Source of the DNA: Candidatus Poribacteria bacterium
GTDB lineage: Bacteria > Poribacteria > WGA-4E > WGA-3G
Direction: 5' to 3'
DNA: 64,000 bases
Assembly (NCBI GenBank): GCA_958295945.1
Contig: OY282386.1
Coordinates: forward strand, 2,245,864 to 2,309,863
Shown: positions 46,030 to 57,294 of the stretch, one piece after another
Layout of the letters: each line of letters opens with the position of its first letter
Numbering within the stretch: position 1 is the stretch's first letter
Made by a program: the position numbers and the translations under genes
The notes under the pieces: model-generated
What the model saw: the letters and a program-made list of their open reading frames with translations, nothing else
Databases searched by the model: none
What the model was told of the DNA's origin: nothing

Positions 46030-46951
46030 GCCTGAAAGAAGTCCACCACAGAAGGACTCGGCTATATACAAAGTGTTTGAACGTGTCCGTGAGGCACTCT
46101 ATGCACTTCCTACATATTTTCGATCAGATACATCCATAGAGGGAATATTGGCAACAGATATTTTCACTTTAAATGCTGCATTTGGAGCAACTATTGAAGA
46201 CCAAGTAGTTTCAACACTAAATCGGATGCGAAAGGTCTGGGATCCCGACGAAGAGTTTATTTATCACAGGTTTGTCAGGCAACCGCAAACATTTCCTGAT
46301 GTTCTATTGAAAAGTGATGCAAGCAGAACAGATGAATATGAACCTAGAATTTTATTAGGTATTGAGTTAAAAAGTTGGTATTTATTAGCAAAGGAAGGAG
46401 AACCAAGTTTTCGCTTCCAAGTAACTCCCGAGGCTTGTGCCGAACAGGATATGATTGTTGTAATTCCTTGGGCTCTCAATAATGTAATTTCAGGCTATCC
46501 CAAGGTATTTTCACCGTATGTGGAATTAGCGAAGTACGCTGCAGAATATAGAAATTATTGGTGGAAATGTATCCGAAAAACAAAGTTAAGTACAGAAATC
46601 GTGAGTCCACATAACGTTTCTCCATATCCCCAAAAGAGCGATATAATATCTGATAAACCCCTATTTGATGGTGGTAATAACTTCGGAAGATTTGCCCGAA
46701 CAGGAATAATGGATAGCTATTTGGAGAGAACAAAAAGAGAATCATTGTGTGGAATTTGCGCAGAACATTGGTTGAACTTCTTTAAGATTTTCCAAGAAGA
46801 AAAAGATGAAGAATCTATCAACACAGAACTTGGAAGACTGAGATCGTTGGTAACAGGAACAGATCAGGAAGGTGTCCCTGATCTTATTGATGCGTTAGAA
46901 AAGATATTGTCAGGCGTGGAGGTGCTTTTGAATCAGAGTAGATTGACGTGA
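46013..46951 (+). CDS. probable type II restriction endonuclease partner
   Basis: A 312-residue protein that overlaps the methyltransferase gene by 17 bases. A PD-(D/E)XK site is visible: FPDVLL (D96) and LGIELKSW (E118, K120). Family assignment beyond this fold is not possible by eye, but the position directly behind and overlapping a DNA methyltransferase makes a restriction enzyme the best reading. The ATG at 46013 has GGAG about 10 bases upstream; the longer frame reads through the methyltransferase gene. Confidence 0.75.
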   Translation: MTIQVEPERSPPQKDSAIYKVFERVREALYALPTYFRSDTSIEGILATDIFTLNAAFGATIEDQVVSTLNRMRKVWDPDEEFIYHRFVRQPQTFPDVLLKSDASRTDEYEPRILLGIELKSWYLLAKEGEPSFRFQVTPEACAEQDMIVVIPWALNNVISGYPKVFSPYVELAKYAAEYRNYWWKCIRKTKLSTEIVSPHNVSPYPQKSDIISDKPLFDGGNNFGRFARTGIMDSYLERTKRESLCGICAEHWLNFFKIFQEEKDEESINTELGRLRSLVTGTDQEGVPDLIDALEKILSGVEVLLNQSRLT

Positions 46952-47183
46952 TACCTTCATTGCCAAAAAAATTAGGATAAATAATTACTAAAGTTATAAA
47001 ATAGGTTTGTCGTAACTTCTGCAACTTCATTGAAGTTGTATATTTCCGATTTAGACTTTGAAACGTGTGCTGTAAAATTATGTCAACATTAGCTTCAATC
47101 GTAATGCAACTAAGTGTGATAATTAACATTTCGTCATAGAAAACTTGTGCATCTAAACCAAATTGAAAAGGGAGAAGATACCA

Positions 47184-50100
47184 GTGAAAAGTGCTAAAAG
47201 TTCTGTTCCACTAACTGCTATGTTTGTCTGTTTGTGCATCTTGATGTTAGGGTTGCCCCTTGCATCCGCAGATAACCACGAAACCGCACAAACAACCGTT
47301 GATTATACCCAAGATATTCGTCCGATCTTATCAAATAACTGTTTCGCATGCCACGGTCCCGACGAGAAGACCAGACAGGCAAATCTGCGACTTGATACAA
47401 AAGAAGGCGCGTTTTCCGAACCGAGTGGATATCCGATTATCGTACCTAAAAAACCAGATGAGAGCGAACTCTATCTCCGTATAATATCTGAAGACGATAA
47501 CTATCAGATGCCACCAGCGAATTTCAATAAAACGCTAACACCAGAGCAAATTGAAGCAATCAAGCAATGGATTACAGATGGCGCAAAATGGGAAGAACAT
47601 TGGGCATTTACAACACCTGTTCAACCAACACCACCCAAAGTCAAGAAAGCAGATTGGGTCCGAAACCCAGTTGATGCATTCATTCTCTCACGTCTTGAAA
47701 AAGAAGGACTTCGACCTGCGAAAGAAGCAGACAAACGCACACTCATCAGACGTTTAAGTTTTGACCTCACAGGTCTACCACCGACACTTGAAGAGGTCCA
47801 TCTATTCCTAAATGACGATTCTCCCAATGCTTATGATAAACTGATTGATACCTACATGGCGAAGCCTGAATACGGCGAGCACATGGCACGTTTCTGGTTG
47901 GATGTCGCGCGTTATGGCGATACACACGGACTACATTTGGACAACTACCGTGAGATGTGGCCCTACAGAGATTGGGTTATAAACGCCTTCACCAATCACA
48001 TGCCCTTCGACCAGTTTACCGTGGAACAGTTGGCAGGGGATCTCTTGCACGAACCGACGGTTGAGCAACGTGTAGCAACAGGTTTCAACAGATGCCACGT
48101 CACAACAAGTGAAGGTGGCTCAATCGCTGAAGAATACTACGTTCGATATGCAGTTGACAGAGCAAATACAACCGCAACTGTTTGGATGGGATTGACTGCG
48201 GGTTGTGCACAATGCCACGACCATAAATATGATCCGATTTCGCAGAAGGAATACTATCAACTCTACGCATATTTCAACAACATCACTGAAAATGCGATGG
48301 ATGGCAATCGAAAAGATTCTCCCCCAGTTGTGAAGTTGCCAACGCCAGAGCAGCAAGCACAACTCGCAAAATATGACGACAAAATCAAAGAATTAGACGG
48401 ACAGAGTAAAGGATCAATACCGCATATAGACGCTGCACAAACCGCTTGGGAAAACAGAATGCCGCGATGGACGACTATCAAACCAGAGGTAGTGCTTTCA
48501 GAAGGTGGCGCGACACTCGCAATACAGGACGATAATTCAGTTTTAGCAAGTGGCACAAATCCAGACAAAGAGGTTTATGAAGTTATCGCAAAACTACCTC
48601 AAGGAAAATGGAGTGCTATACGGTTAGAAGGGATTCCAGACAAAGCCTTACCCGGAAGTGGTATCGGAAGATCAGACAATAGCAATGTGGTTTTATCAGG
48701 ATTTTCTGTTGACATCTTACCTGCTGATTTGTCAGAACAGATGCTTACTGAGGCACAGGAAGCAGCAAAGATGGCAGCTGAGGCAATAAAGAAAGCAGCC
48801 GAAGAAGCCAAGAAGGCAGCTGAAGAAGCAAAAGCAGCCGAGGAAGCTAAGGCTGCAGAAGAAGCTAAGGCTGCAGAAGAAGCAGGGAAAGAATCGGATA
48901 CTGCTGAAGAGACAGTAGAAAATGCTGCAGGAACCGATGAAGAGAAAACTGATGGCGAACCTGCTGAAGAAGCAACACAAGAAAAGGCTGACAAACCTGC
49001 TGAAGAGACACCACCAGAAAATGCAGACACTCCACCTGAAACTGAAGGAAAAGAGGCTCCACCTGAAACCGAAGGAGAAGAGGCTCCTCCTGAAACTGAA
49101 GGAGAAGAGACTGATGTTGAAGTTGCAACACCAGAAACAGATGAAGCCAAAGACTCTGAGGAAACATCTGAAGATGCAGCTGAACCAGTGGAGGAAAAAG
49201 ACCCTTGGACAGCAGTTCCTATCGTCAAAGCTTGGGCAGACAAAGAGCAGGCAGGTAGCGACTTCGTCATTGCAAATGTAATTGACGATAAACCTGAAAC
49301 TGGTTGGGGATTGGAAAGCAACAATAACCGCGGAAGCAGTCGACAAGCGATCTTCCTCGTGGCAAATCCATTTGACACGGAAGGCGGGTTAGTAAGAATC
49401 CGACTCAAGCATGAATCTGAGCACGCGAAACACCACTTTGGTCGGTTCAGGCTCGCTGTCACAAATGCACCAACAATCTATCCTATCGGTTCTAAAGTTG
49501 GTATTTCAACATGGCATTCGGTCGGTCCATTCACTGCTGAACACGGTAACGTCGCCTTCTATAATGTTTATGAACCAGAAACCAAACCAGTCAACACAGG
49601 TGATAAATTCAGTGTCAATTCACAGGAGTTGACATGGAAACAGCAGACTCATTGGACAGATGGAGAGGTGCATAACGACATCGTTGGGGAAAATAGTGCG
49701 ACCTATCTCTATCGTAACATCTCCTCAGAAACCAAACAGAAAGCAACGTTATACCTAAGTAGTAATGATGCGTTGAAGGTGTGGGTAAATCAGATGGAAG
49801 TGCTTGCAAGCAATATCCAACGCGATGCTGCCCCAGATACTGAGAAGGTGCAAATCCAACTCAATCCAGGCAACAATGCTCTGCTCTTGAAGGTTGTCAA
49901 CTATTCCGGTCCTTCTGGGTTCTACTTCCGTATGGAATCCGATACTCCGATGGTTACAGCAAATATCGTAGACACCATCGCTATTGATAGAGGACAACGC
50001 AACGGAGATCAACAGACGCAAATTCGCGAATACTACCGTCGGAATGTTACAACAGATAAGAATTTGAAGAAACTCTACGCCGACATTTCTGATACGCAAA

Positions 50101-51224
50101 ACAAGCGGAATTCCTTGAACAATTCGTTCACTACAACATTGGTTATGCAAGAACGTTCAGAACCACGTGGGGCTTATGTGCTGGAACGTGGTGCCTACGA
50201 ACACAGAGGCGAACAGGTCTATCCACAGACCCCTGCTGTGCTCCCACCGATGGTAAGAGGTGCACCCCCCAATAGACTATCACTTGCAAAATGGTTAGTC
50301 TCACCAAATCACCCTCTCACGGCTCGTGTCACGATCAACCGTTTCTGGCAACATGTTTTCGGCACAGGTATTGTCAGAACATCAGAGGACTTTGGGACAC
50401 AAGGCACGCCACCAGTGCATCCGGAACTACTTGATTGGCTCGCAACCGAATTTATTGCTTCTGGTTGGAATGTGCAATCTATGCAGAAACTGATGCTCAC
50501 CTCTGCAACATACCGACAGAGTTCAAAGGTTACACCTGAAAAGCTGGAACTTGATGCGGATAATGTGTTGCTCTCACGCGGTCCAAGGTATCGGTTTGAT
50601 GCTGAGATCGTTCGTGACAACGCACTTGCCCTTAGTGGGTTGATGTTCAAAAAGATCGGTGGACCAAGCGTGAAACCCCCGCAACCGGGTGGATTATGGA
50701 AAGCAGTTGGGTTTACTGGATCTAATACGGATACCTTCAGGAAAGATGCTGGTGCTGATAAGATATATCGTAGGAGTCTTTACACGTTTTGGAAGCGAAC
50801 AGCACCACCACCGCAAATGAACATTTTGGACGCACCATCACGTGAAGCTTGCACAATCCGTCGTGAACGTACAAATACACCGATGCAAGCATTGATGTTG
50901 ATGAACGATCCGCAGTTCTTTGAAGCGGCACGTGTTTTCGCAGAACGCGCGATTAAGTTGGGTGGTAATACACCTGAGGAACGGATTGCATATATGTTTG
51001 AGATGGCAACCGCACGCGAACCGAAGGCTACGGAATCAACACTTATCCTTGATACGATGAAGGTTCACGCTGAAGAACTGAAAGCAAATCCAGAAGCTGC
51101 CAAAGAACTCATCGCTGTTGGGGAATCCAAACCTGATGAAAAATTAGACCCGATTGAAGTCGCTACATGGACAATGATCGCGAACCTTATCCTCAATCTG
51201 GACGAAGTCTTGAATAAAGGGTAA
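47184..51224 (+). CDS. exported Planctomycete-type cytochrome protein (PSCyt1-PSCyt2/DUF1549-PSD1/DUF1553)
   Basis: A 1346-residue protein with a signal peptide ending near residue 30. The haem motif CFACH (C53, C56, H57) sits in the PSCyt1 domain. PSCyt2/DUF1549 follows, from about 150 to 390, with [14 protein letters not shown] and [13 protein letters not shown]. Residues ~516-674 are an Ala/Glu/Pro-rich linker. Then come a beta-rich domain and the C-terminal DUF1553 ([30 protein letters not shown]). The family is linked to extracellular or periplasmic oxidation of polymers. GTG 47184 has GGGAG 9 bases upstream. DUF1501 genes follow, the usual partner. Confidence 0.9.
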   Translation: MKSAKSSVPLTAMFVCLCILMLGLPLASADNHETAQTTVDYTQDIRPILSNNCFACHGPDEKTRQANLRLDTKEGAFSEPSGYPIIVPKKPDESELYLRIISEDDNYQMPPANFNKTLTPEQIEAIKQWITDGAKWEEHWAFTTPVQPTPPKVKKADWVRNPVDAFILSRLEKEGLRPAKEADKRTLIRRLSFDLTGLPPTLEEVHLFLNDDSPNAYDKLIDTYMAKPEYGEHMARFWLDVARYGDTHGLHLDNYREMWPYRDWVINAFTNHMPFDQFTVEQLAGDLLHEPTVEQRVATGFNRCHVTTSEGGSIAEEYYVRYAVDRANTTATVWMGLTAGCAQCHDHKYDPISQKEYYQLYAYFNNITENAMDGNRKDSPPVVKLPTPEQQAQLAKYDDKIKELDGQSKGSIPHIDAAQTAWENRMPRWTTIKPEVVLSEGGATLAIQDDNSVLASGTNPDKEVYEVIAKLPQGKWSAIRLEGIPDKALPGSGIGRSDNSNVVLSGFSVDILPADLSEQMLTEAQEAAKMAAEAIKKAAEEAKKAAEEAKAAEEAKAAEEAKAAEEAGKESDTAEETVENAAGTDEEKTDGEPAEEATQEKADKPAEETPPENADTPPETEGKEAPPETEGEEAPPETEGEETDVEVATPETDEAKDSEETSEDAAEPVEEKDPWTAVPIVKAWADKEQAGSDFVIANVIDDKPETGWGLESNNNRGSSRQAIFLVANPFDTEGGLVRIRLKHESEHAKHHFGRFRLAVTNAPTIYPIGSKVGISTWHSVGPFTAEHGNVAFYNVYEPETKPVNTGDKFSVNSQELTWKQQTHWTDGEVHNDIVGENSATYLYRNISSETKQKATLYLSSNDALKVWVNQMEVLASNIQRDAAPDTEKVQIQLNPGNNALLLKVVNYSGPSGFYFRMESDTPMVTANIVDTIAIDRGQRNGDQQTQIREYYRRNVTTDKNLKKLYADISDTQNKRNSLNNSFTTTLVMQERSEPRGAYVLERGAYEHRGEQVYPQTPAVLPPMVRGAPPNRLSLAKWLVSPNHPLTARVTINRFWQHVFGTGIVRTSEDFGTQGTPPVHPELLDWLATEFIASGWNVQSMQKLMLTSATYRQSSKVTPEKLELDADNVLLSRGPRYRFDAEIVRDNALALSGLMFKKIGGPSVKPPQPGGLWKAVGFTGSNTDTFRKDAGADKIYRRSLYTFWKRTAPPPQMNILDAPSREACTIRRERTNTPMQALMLMNDPQFFEAARVFAERAIKLGGNTPEERIAYMFEMATAREPKATESTLILDTMKVHAEELKANPEAAKELIAVGESKPDEKLDPIEVATWTMIANLILNLDEVLNKG

Positions 51225-51232
51225 TAAAACTT

Positions 51233-51262
51233 GATGGGTACTACTTTTTAGTAGTACCCATC
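51233..51262 (+). terminator. perfect 13-bp hairpin after the cytochrome gene
   Basis: GATGGGTACTACT, loop TTTT and AGTAGTACCCATC, nine bases after the stop codon. No T-run follows, so it may work as an RNA-stabilising stem or a weak terminator. Confidence 0.5.
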
Positions 51263-51272
51263 GCATAACATT

Positions 51273-52001
51273 ATGCCTGATACTATTGTAACAATACCCG
51301 ATAAGAACCTATTCACAGCAGTACGAGAAGCACTCGGTTTGAGTTCGGATGAAACCATTTCGTTAAACAAGTTAGAAAAATTAGAGAAACTTCATGCCGA
51401 AGAAAAAGACATAAAAGACCTGACAGGATTGGAGAAAGCAACAGGTTTAAAGGTTTTAGATCTTCAGAAGAATCAAATCACCGACATCACGCCTATTGCA
51501 GGATTAACGAATCTGCATTATGTAGAGTTTTGGGACAATCAAATTAGTGACATCGCACCTCTAACAAACTTGACGCAACTCACAAAGTTAGGACTTGGCG
51601 ATAATCGTATCACTGACATCAATCCGCTTTCAGATTTAACGCAACTCACTGAATTAGGACTTTGGGACAATCGAATCAGAGACATCAAACCACTGACTAA
51701 CTTAAAACAGATGCGGTTATTAAATATCAGGCGAAACCAACTTAGTGATATAAGTCCAATTGCTAACTTAAAGCAAATTACGCACCTATGGCTTAGTGGA
51801 AATCAGATTAAAGACATAGATACTATGGGTGGACTGACGGAGTTGACACATTTAGCATTGGATAAGAATCAAATCAACTCTATTCAACCTATAGTTAACC
51901 TAACGAGTTTAACGCATTTACGTATCAATGAGAATCCGATTCAGGACATGGGATTACTCAAAAAACGGAAGGATTTAGAATTGGATATTGATATAAAGTG
52001 A
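51273..52001 (+). CDS. leucine-rich-repeat protein (internalin-like repeats)
   Basis: A 242-residue protein made of about eight 22-residue LRRs of the SDS22/internalin type (LTNLTQLTKLGLGDNRITDI). The N-terminus IPDKNLFTAVREALGL is the cap seen in related proteins. There is no signal peptide, so it is probably cytoplasmic. It lies between the cytochrome gene and DUF1501 and could mediate protein contacts there. No strong ribosome site is seen before the ATG. Confidence 0.85.
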   Translation: MPDTIVTIPDKNLFTAVREALGLSSDETISLNKLEKLEKLHAEEKDIKDLTGLEKATGLKVLDLQKNQITDITPIAGLTNLHYVEFWDNQISDIAPLTNLTQLTKLGLGDNRITDINPLSDLTQLTELGLWDNRIRDIKPLTNLKQMRLLNIRRNQLSDISPIANLKQITHLWLSGNQIKDIDTMGGLTELTHLALDKNQINSIQPIVNLTSLTHLRINENPIQDMGLLKKRKDLELDIDIK

Positions 52002-52059
52002 ATCTTTATACATTGCGACATCTCAACGTAAGCAGTAGACATTGCAAAAGGAGATTATA

Positions 52060-53538
52060 ATGGACCCGATTAAGGAATTTTTAAAACTTGAAACACGTCG
52101 CCAATTCTTCGGTAAATGTGCAATGGGACTCGGTGGTGCAGCCCTTGCCTCATTGCTGCCCAATAGTATTGCCACTGCCCTTGAACAGCAAGCAGGAGTA
52201 CGAGTTGGCGGTTTACCTGAACTCCCGCACTTCGCACCAAAAGCAAAACGCGCCATTTATCTATTTATGTCCGGTGCACCATCACAGATGGACTTATTTG
52301 ACTACAAACCAAAAATGGGTGAATTCTTTGATAAAGACTTACCTGAGACCGTTCGGATGGGACAACGTCTCACCACAATGACCTCCGGACAAGCACGATT
52401 TCCAATCGCTCCTTCAATCTTTGAGTTCAAAAAGCATGACAACGGTGGCGATGGTGCATGGCTTAGCGAATTGCTACCCCATACTGCATCTATGGTCCAG
52501 GACATTGCAATCGTCAAATCGGTACATACCGATGCCATTAATCACGATCCTGCTATCACCTTTGTCTGTACTGGAGACGAAACCCCTGGTAAACCCAGTC
52601 TCGGGGCATGGTTGAGTTATGGTCTCGGTAGTGAGAATCAAAACCTACCCGCATTCATTGTGATGAACGCAACATGGAGCGGTCCGAAGGGAGCGCAAGC
52701 ACTCTACAACAGACTTTGGGGGTCAGGTTTCCTTCCATCAGAACATCAAGGTGTACTACTCCGTAGTCAAGGCGATCCCGTACTTTTCCTATCAAATCCG
52801 AAAGGAATGAATGAAAAGACACGCAAACAGATGCTTGATACGTTAGTCAAACTCAACGAGGAAATCTATGAGGAAGTCGGTGATCCAGAAACGCATGCCC
52901 GTATCTCACAATATGAGATGGCATACCGCATGCAGACCTCAGTCCCTGAACTCACAGACTTAAAACAGGAATCTGACAAAGTTAAGGAGATGTATGGTCC
53001 CGAAGTTGACACGCCCGGCACTTTTGCAAATTGCTGCATCCTTGCACGACGAATGATGGAACGCGATGTCCGTCTCGTGCAAATCTTCCATCGTGGTTGG
53101 GACCAGCACGGTGATTTACCCAAGAACATTAGAAATCAAGCACGCGACATTGATCAACCCGCAACCGCACTCGTCCAAGACTTGAAACAACGCGGTATGC
53201 TTGACGATACACTCGTTGTGTGGGGTGGTGAATTCGGAAGAACTGTTTACTGCCAAGGTGCTCTCAAGAAGGATAATTATGGACGTGACCATCACCCGAA
53301 ATGCTTTACGATGTGGATGGCAGGTGCTGGTATCAAAGGTGGAATAGTTTACGGTGAAACAGACGACTTCAGTTACAATATCGTAAAAGACCCCGTCCCT
53401 GTCAGAGATTTAAACGCAACTATCCTCAACCAACTTGGTATTGACCACGAACGGTTAACCTATAAGTTCCAAGGACTTGACCATCGATTAACTGGCGTTG
53501 AAGAAAAAGCACGTGTTGTTAATGAGATATTAGCATAA
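52060..53538 (+). CDS. Tat-exported DUF1501 protein, copy 1
   Basis: A 492-residue protein with an N-terminal twin-arginine signal ([20 protein letters not shown]) followed by a DUF1501 domain: [59 protein letters not shown] and [13 protein letters not shown]1501 is related to sulfatases and alkaline phosphatases; in Planctomycetes and Poribacteria it accompanies PSD1 cytochrome proteins. ATG 52060 follows AAAAGGAGATTATA. The second copy at 54935 is close to identical over most of its length. Confidence 0.92.
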   Translation: MDPIKEFLKLETRRQFFGKCAMGLGGAALASLLPNSIATALEQQAGVRVGGLPELPHFAPKAKRAIYLFMSGAPSQMDLFDYKPKMGEFFDKDLPETVRMGQRLTTMTSGQARFPIAPSIFEFKKHDNGGDGAWLSELLPHTASMVQDIAIVKSVHTDAINHDPAITFVCTGDETPGKPSLGAWLSYGLGSENQNLPAFIVMNATWSGPKGAQALYNRLWGSGFLPSEHQGVLLRSQGDPVLFLSNPKGMNEKTRKQMLDTLVKLNEEIYEEVGDPETHARISQYEMAYRMQTSVPELTDLKQESDKVKEMYGPEVDTPGTFANCCILARRMMERDVRLVQIFHRGWDQHGDLPKNIRNQARDIDQPATALVQDLKQRGMLDDTLVVWGGEFGRTVYCQGALKKDNYGRDHHPKCFTMWMAGAGIKGGIVYGETDDFSYNIVKDPVPVRDLNATILNQLGIDHERLTYKFQGLDHRLTGVEEKARVVNEILA

Positions 53539-53667
53539 ATTAGTTTTGTGAAATTCTCTATTGACGTAATACAAATATCCATAGATTTATAGATTGTCAG
53601 TTACAGCCTTCATCTCTGTCTGAGTGCACACTTTCGCACGACAGTTTTCAAGACGTATGGAGGTAAT

Positions 53668-54828
53668 ATGCAAATTTATCAGAATACAGAACAGACGCTT
53701 GATGCTGATACGTTCCTTTCAATTTTGCAATCGGATTATGAAAGCGTGTTTTTGACAAATTGTACAATTGAAGGCGAGGTCGTTCTCTCATCTGAAAATA
53801 AATCGGGCAATGAAGCACAATTGGTAGTTGATAAGGAAATTGTGTGCGTTCAGTGCACCTTTAAGAACCTTGTCAAATTTGAACATACCTTTTTCCAAAA
53901 GGATCTGTTTTTCGGGAATACGGTTTTTCAAGATACTGTCTATTTCCGCCAGTGTGTTTTCCAAAATGCATCTGACTTCGGTGAATCTGTGTTTGAAGGT
54001 GCTGCGCAATTCCGTGGAACAGTCTTTCAAGGTATCGCACGATTTTCACAAACGCGCTTCCAGCAGGTCGCAGATTTCAATGAAGTGCGATTCGCAGAAA
54101 ACACAACTTTTAGAAATGCTATCTTTCAAGATGCTGCACATTACAGAAAGGCGTTTTTCGCAGACGAGATAGACTTCGTCCAAGCACAATTTTCAGAAAC
54201 TACAGTTTTCAATGAGGCTACATTTCTTGGAAAAACTGATTTTACTTCCGCAAGGTTTGCTGTTTCTGCATCTTTTCGGGCAATAAGTTTTATCCCAAAC
54301 ACAATATGGCAATGGTTGTTCAACAAGTTCCATCATCGGTCTGAGAAACCTGCGGAATTCTATTTAGATAGTGAAGATATAAATGAGGTCTTAAATCCAT
54401 TTTTCAAACGATACGTTGCCGATCAGCAGTTCATCCGTGCCTTCAAAGAGAAAAATCCATTTTGGGCACTCGTATGGAGATGGAGTTCAGATTACGGACG
54501 CAGCCTCGCTCTTTGGGCACTCTGGTCAATGTTAATCGCACTTTCGTTCTCATTCGTATATTTGCCAGCACCAGCGTGGTACCCTGAATGGCTACAAAAT
54601 ATGATGCCGCATTTTCACCAAGTCATCGGGTCAGAGGCAAACGAAGCATTTAACTTTTGGAAATCATTTTACTTTAGTATCGTAACCTTTACGACACTGG
54701 GATTCGGGGATGTCGTCGCGGACAATACAGCGGCTCGTATCCTCGTTACACTTGAAGTCATATTCGGATATGTCATGCTCGGTGGTCTAATCAGTATTTT
54801 CGCCAACAAACTTGCGAGTCGAAGTTAG
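53668..54828 (+). CDS. pentapeptide-repeat protein fused to a two-helix potassium-channel-like domain, copy 1
   Basis: A 386-residue protein. Residues ~50-215 are pentapeptide-like repeats rich in F at every fifth position (FQGIARFSQTRFQQVADFNE), expected to form a cytoplasmic beta-helix. Residues ~285-386 form the channel: TM1 (ALWALWSMLIALSFSFVYL), the pore and selectivity filter TFTTLGFGDVVADN, and TM2 (VIFGYVMLGGLISIFANKLA). TLGFGD matches the K+ channel filter T-x-G-F-G-D. The beta-helix may gate the pore. Paralogue at 59641. Confidence 0.87.
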   Translation: MQIYQNTEQTLDADTFLSILQSDYESVFLTNCTIEGEVVLSSENKSGNEAQLVVDKEIVCVQCTFKNLVKFEHTFFQKDLFFGNTVFQDTVYFRQCVFQNASDFGESVFEGAAQFRGTVFQGIARFSQTRFQQVADFNEVRFAENTTFRNAIFQDAAHYRKAFFADEIDFVQAQFSETTVFNEATFLGKTDFTSARFAVSASFRAISFIPNTIWQWLFNKFHHRSEKPAEFYLDSEDINEVLNPFFKRYVADQQFIRAFKEKNPFWALVWRWSSDYGRSLALWALWSMLIALSFSFVYLPAPAWYPEWLQNMMPHFHQVIGSEANEAFNFWKSFYFSIVTFTTLGFGDVVADNTAARILVTLEVIFGYVMLGGLISIFANKLASRS

Positions 54829-54934
54829 GATTAACGTGACGTAAAACAACCTTCGGATGTGGAACATATTATAACTGCATTGGATAACAAAGCATCACTG
54901 AATTATGAGGAAATTATTCTAAAGGAGACTAACA

Positions 54935-56413
54935 ATGGACCCGATCAAAGAGTATTTGCAGCTTGAAACACGCCGACAATTTTTCGGCAAATGTGCGATG
55001 GGACTTGGCGGTGCAGCCCTTGCTTCATTGCTACCGAATAGCATCGTCCGTGCTCTTGAACAGCAAGGGTTAACAAAAGCAGGCGGATTACCTGAACTTC
55101 CACACTTTGCACCGAAAGCAAAACGCGCTATCTACTTATTTATGTCCGGTGCCCCCTCACAGATGGACATGTATGACTACAAACCCAAGATGGGTGAGTT
55201 TTTTGATAAAGACTTACCTGAGACTGTTCGGATGGGACAACGTCTCACCACGATGACCTCCGGACAATCACGTTTCCCCATCGCTCCTTCCATCTTTGAA
55301 TTTAAAAAACATGACAACGGCAGTGACGGCGCGTGGCTCAGCGAATTGCTCCCGCACACCGCAACAATGGTCCAGGACATCGCTATCGTCAGATCGGTAC
55401 ATACTGATGCGATAAACCACGATCCCGCGATCACCTTTGTTTGCACAGGTGATGAAACTCCCGGCAAACCGAGTCTCGGGGCATGGCTTAGCTACGGGTT
55501 AGGCACTGAAAACAGGAACCTTCCTGCTTTCATTGTGATGAATGCAACATGGACTGGGAGAAAATCTGCACAAGCACTCTATAACCGCCTCTGGGGTTCA
55601 GGATTCCTACCCTCTGAACATCAAGGTGTTTTGCTCCGTAGTCAAGGTGATCCCGTGTTATTCCTCTCAAATCCGAAAGGTATGAATGAAAAGACACGCA
55701 AACAGATGCTTGACACGTTAGTCAAACTCAACGAAGAAATCTATGAAGAAGTCGGCGATCCAGAAACGCATGCGCGTATCTCACAGTATGAGATGGCGTT
55801 CCGCATGCAGTCCTCCGTCCCTGAACTCACAGACCTAAGTCAGGAACCGGACAACATCAAGGAGAAGTACGGACCCGATGTCAACACACCCGGCACATTC
55901 GCAAATTGTTGTATCCTCGCACGGCGTATGATGGAACGCGATGTACGACTCGTTCAAATCTTCCATCGTGGTTGGGACCAACACGGAAACCTACCTAACG
56001 ATATAAGAAATCAGTGTCGTGACATTGACCAACCCTCTACAGCACTTGTTCAAGACCTCAAACAGCGCGGTATGCTTGACGATACACTCGTTGTGTGGGG
56101 TGGTGAATTCGGACGCACCGTCTACTGCCAAGGGGCACTCAAAAAGGATAACTACGGACGGGACCATCACCCGAAATGCTTTACGATGTGGATGGCAGGA
56201 GCTGGTATCAAACCCGGTATTGTTTACGGTGAAACTGATGATTTCAGTTACAACGTCATCAAAGACCCTGTCTCTGTCCGAGACCTAAACGCAACTATCC
56301 TCAACCAACTCGGTATTGACCACGAACGGTTGACCTACAAGTTCCAAGGACTTGACCATCGGTTAACTGGTGTTGAAGAAAAAGCGCGTGTCGTCAACGA
56401 GATATTGGCATAA
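54935..56413 (+). CDS. Tat-exported DUF1501 protein, copy 2
   Basis: A 492-residue paralogue of the gene at 52060, with the same Tat signal ([10 protein letters not shown]) and the same domain. Differences are scattered (for example [20 protein letters not shown] here against [20 protein letters not shown]). AAAGGAGACTAAC precedes the ATG. The unit DUF1501-channel seems to have been duplicated, with a decayed channel remnant just behind this copy. Confidence 0.92.
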   Translation: MDPIKEYLQLETRRQFFGKCAMGLGGAALASLLPNSIVRALEQQGLTKAGGLPELPHFAPKAKRAIYLFMSGAPSQMDMYDYKPKMGEFFDKDLPETVRMGQRLTTMTSGQSRFPIAPSIFEFKKHDNGSDGAWLSELLPHTATMVQDIAIVRSVHTDAINHDPAITFVCTGDETPGKPSLGAWLSYGLGTENRNLPAFIVMNATWTGRKSAQALYNRLWGSGFLPSEHQGVLLRSQGDPVLFLSNPKGMNEKTRKQMLDTLVKLNEEIYEEVGDPETHARISQYEMAFRMQSSVPELTDLSQEPDNIKEKYGPDVNTPGTFANCCILARRMMERDVRLVQIFHRGWDQHGNLPNDIRNQCRDIDQPSTALVQDLKQRGMLDDTLVVWGGEFGRTVYCQGALKKDNYGRDHHPKCFTMWMAGAGIKPGIVYGETDDFSYNVIKDPVSVRDLNATILNQLGIDHERLTYKFQGLDHRLTGVEEKARVVNEILA

Positions 56414-56463
56414 CCTATACATTTTAGATTGACGCTTTCTGTTTATGTGCCATCTTAACCGGA

Positions 56464-56530
56464 GTTTTGAATCTATTTTCAAGTGGTACGTGACAGATCA
56501 ACAGTTCATTCGCGCATTCAAAGGTAAGCA
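56464..56530 (+). pseudogene. remnant of a third pentapeptide-channel gene
   Basis: Bases 56464-56530 align with the region of the complete channel genes that codes for NPFFKRYVADQQFIRAFK, with one base missing in a T-run (reading ...YVTDQQFIRAFKGK in one frame). The rest of the gene is gone. It sits exactly where the duplicated channel gene should follow DUF1501 copy 2. Confidence 0.75.
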
Positions 56531-56607
56531 TCACTTTAGGGCATTGGGTGGAACGCGATGTATCATCTGTGTCAAATGATTGATGTCTATCGGTGGAAAC
56601 ATAGTCG

Positions 56608-57051
56608 TTATGCCTCCGCGGGAACAACAGCGACAATTCCTTCAGAAGCATAGCGAGTAAAGTCTGCCACATTAAAGGTCAAGATATGTTTTACTTCATG
56701 CACAATCATTGATGCAACCAACTTTGCATCATGAACTTGAACTCCTGACACTTCATAGTCAACTACGAGTTTTTTCCATGCTGGGTACACAGCATGTGAA
56801 TCCAGCAATAAAGGAAAAAAGTATTCAAGGCGGCGTAGAATCTGATCTGTTTCAGAAGGAGTGCGTCCAAAGCCATTTTGATCTATAGGTCGAGTCGACA
56901 CATTCCAAAATTCCGAGAGATTTTGGAATGTAGTCCGTAACTCTTGACCTTCTCTCTTTAATTTATATACCGCATCCTGTACAATTTGATAACGCGGATC
57001 ACCATAGCTTGAGAATCGCAGCAAAACATTGGTATCAATGAGATAAATCAT
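56608..57051 (-). CDS. PIN-domain ribonuclease toxin (VapC-like)
   Basis: A 147-residue PIN protein with the acidic residues D6 (LIDTNVLL), E47 (NLSEFWN), D108 (VHDAK) and D130 (FNVADF), the expected metal site of VapC-type RNases. The length is normal. The gene overlaps the end of the upstream small gene by 4 bases (ATGA type), the typical toxin-antitoxin layout. Confidence 0.87.
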   Translation of the reverse strand: MIYLIDTNVLLRFSSYGDPRYQIVQDAVYKLKREGQELRTTFQNLSEFWNVSTRPIDQNGFGRTPSETDQILRRLEYFFPLLLDSHAVYPAWKKLVVDYEVSGVQVHDAKLVASMIVHEVKHILTFNVADFTRYASEGIVAVVPAEA

Positions 57052-57278
57052 AATTTTGGATGATCTTCGTATATGCTTTCGCGACTCACAGCGTAATCGG
57101 ACAATGGTTGTGCATCAGGTCTAGTCAACTTCTTAACTAAGACATTAAATTCTTCTAATGCAGTTTTGAATTCCTCATTCAATAACTGTTGATTGTTACC
57201 CGCTAATAGATCCGCCGTACCGTCAGGAATTTCCTTCACTTGACCAATATTAGAGTGGATATGAACTGTAATTGCCAC
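57048..57278 (-). CDS. probable antitoxin of the PIN toxin
   Basis: A 76-residue acidic protein starting at GTG 57278 behind GAGGAG (9 bases). It ends SDYAVSRESIYEDHPKL, a flexible tail that could fill the toxin active site. No clear DNA-binding fold is visible. Its identity rests on size and the 4-base overlap with the PIN gene. Confidence 0.7.
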   Translation of the reverse strand: MAITVHIHSNIGQVKEIPDGTADLLAGNNQQLLNEEFKTALEEFNVLVKKLTRPDAQPLSDYAVSRESIYEDHPKL

Positions 57279-57294
57279 TTATTTTGTCTCCTCT

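Noticed and set aside
48263-49462. Minus-strand ORFs up to 287 codons over the cytochrome gene
   Set aside because: They are Ser/Val-rich mirror frames of the Ala/Glu/Pro linker and of the PSD1 gene; no family features.
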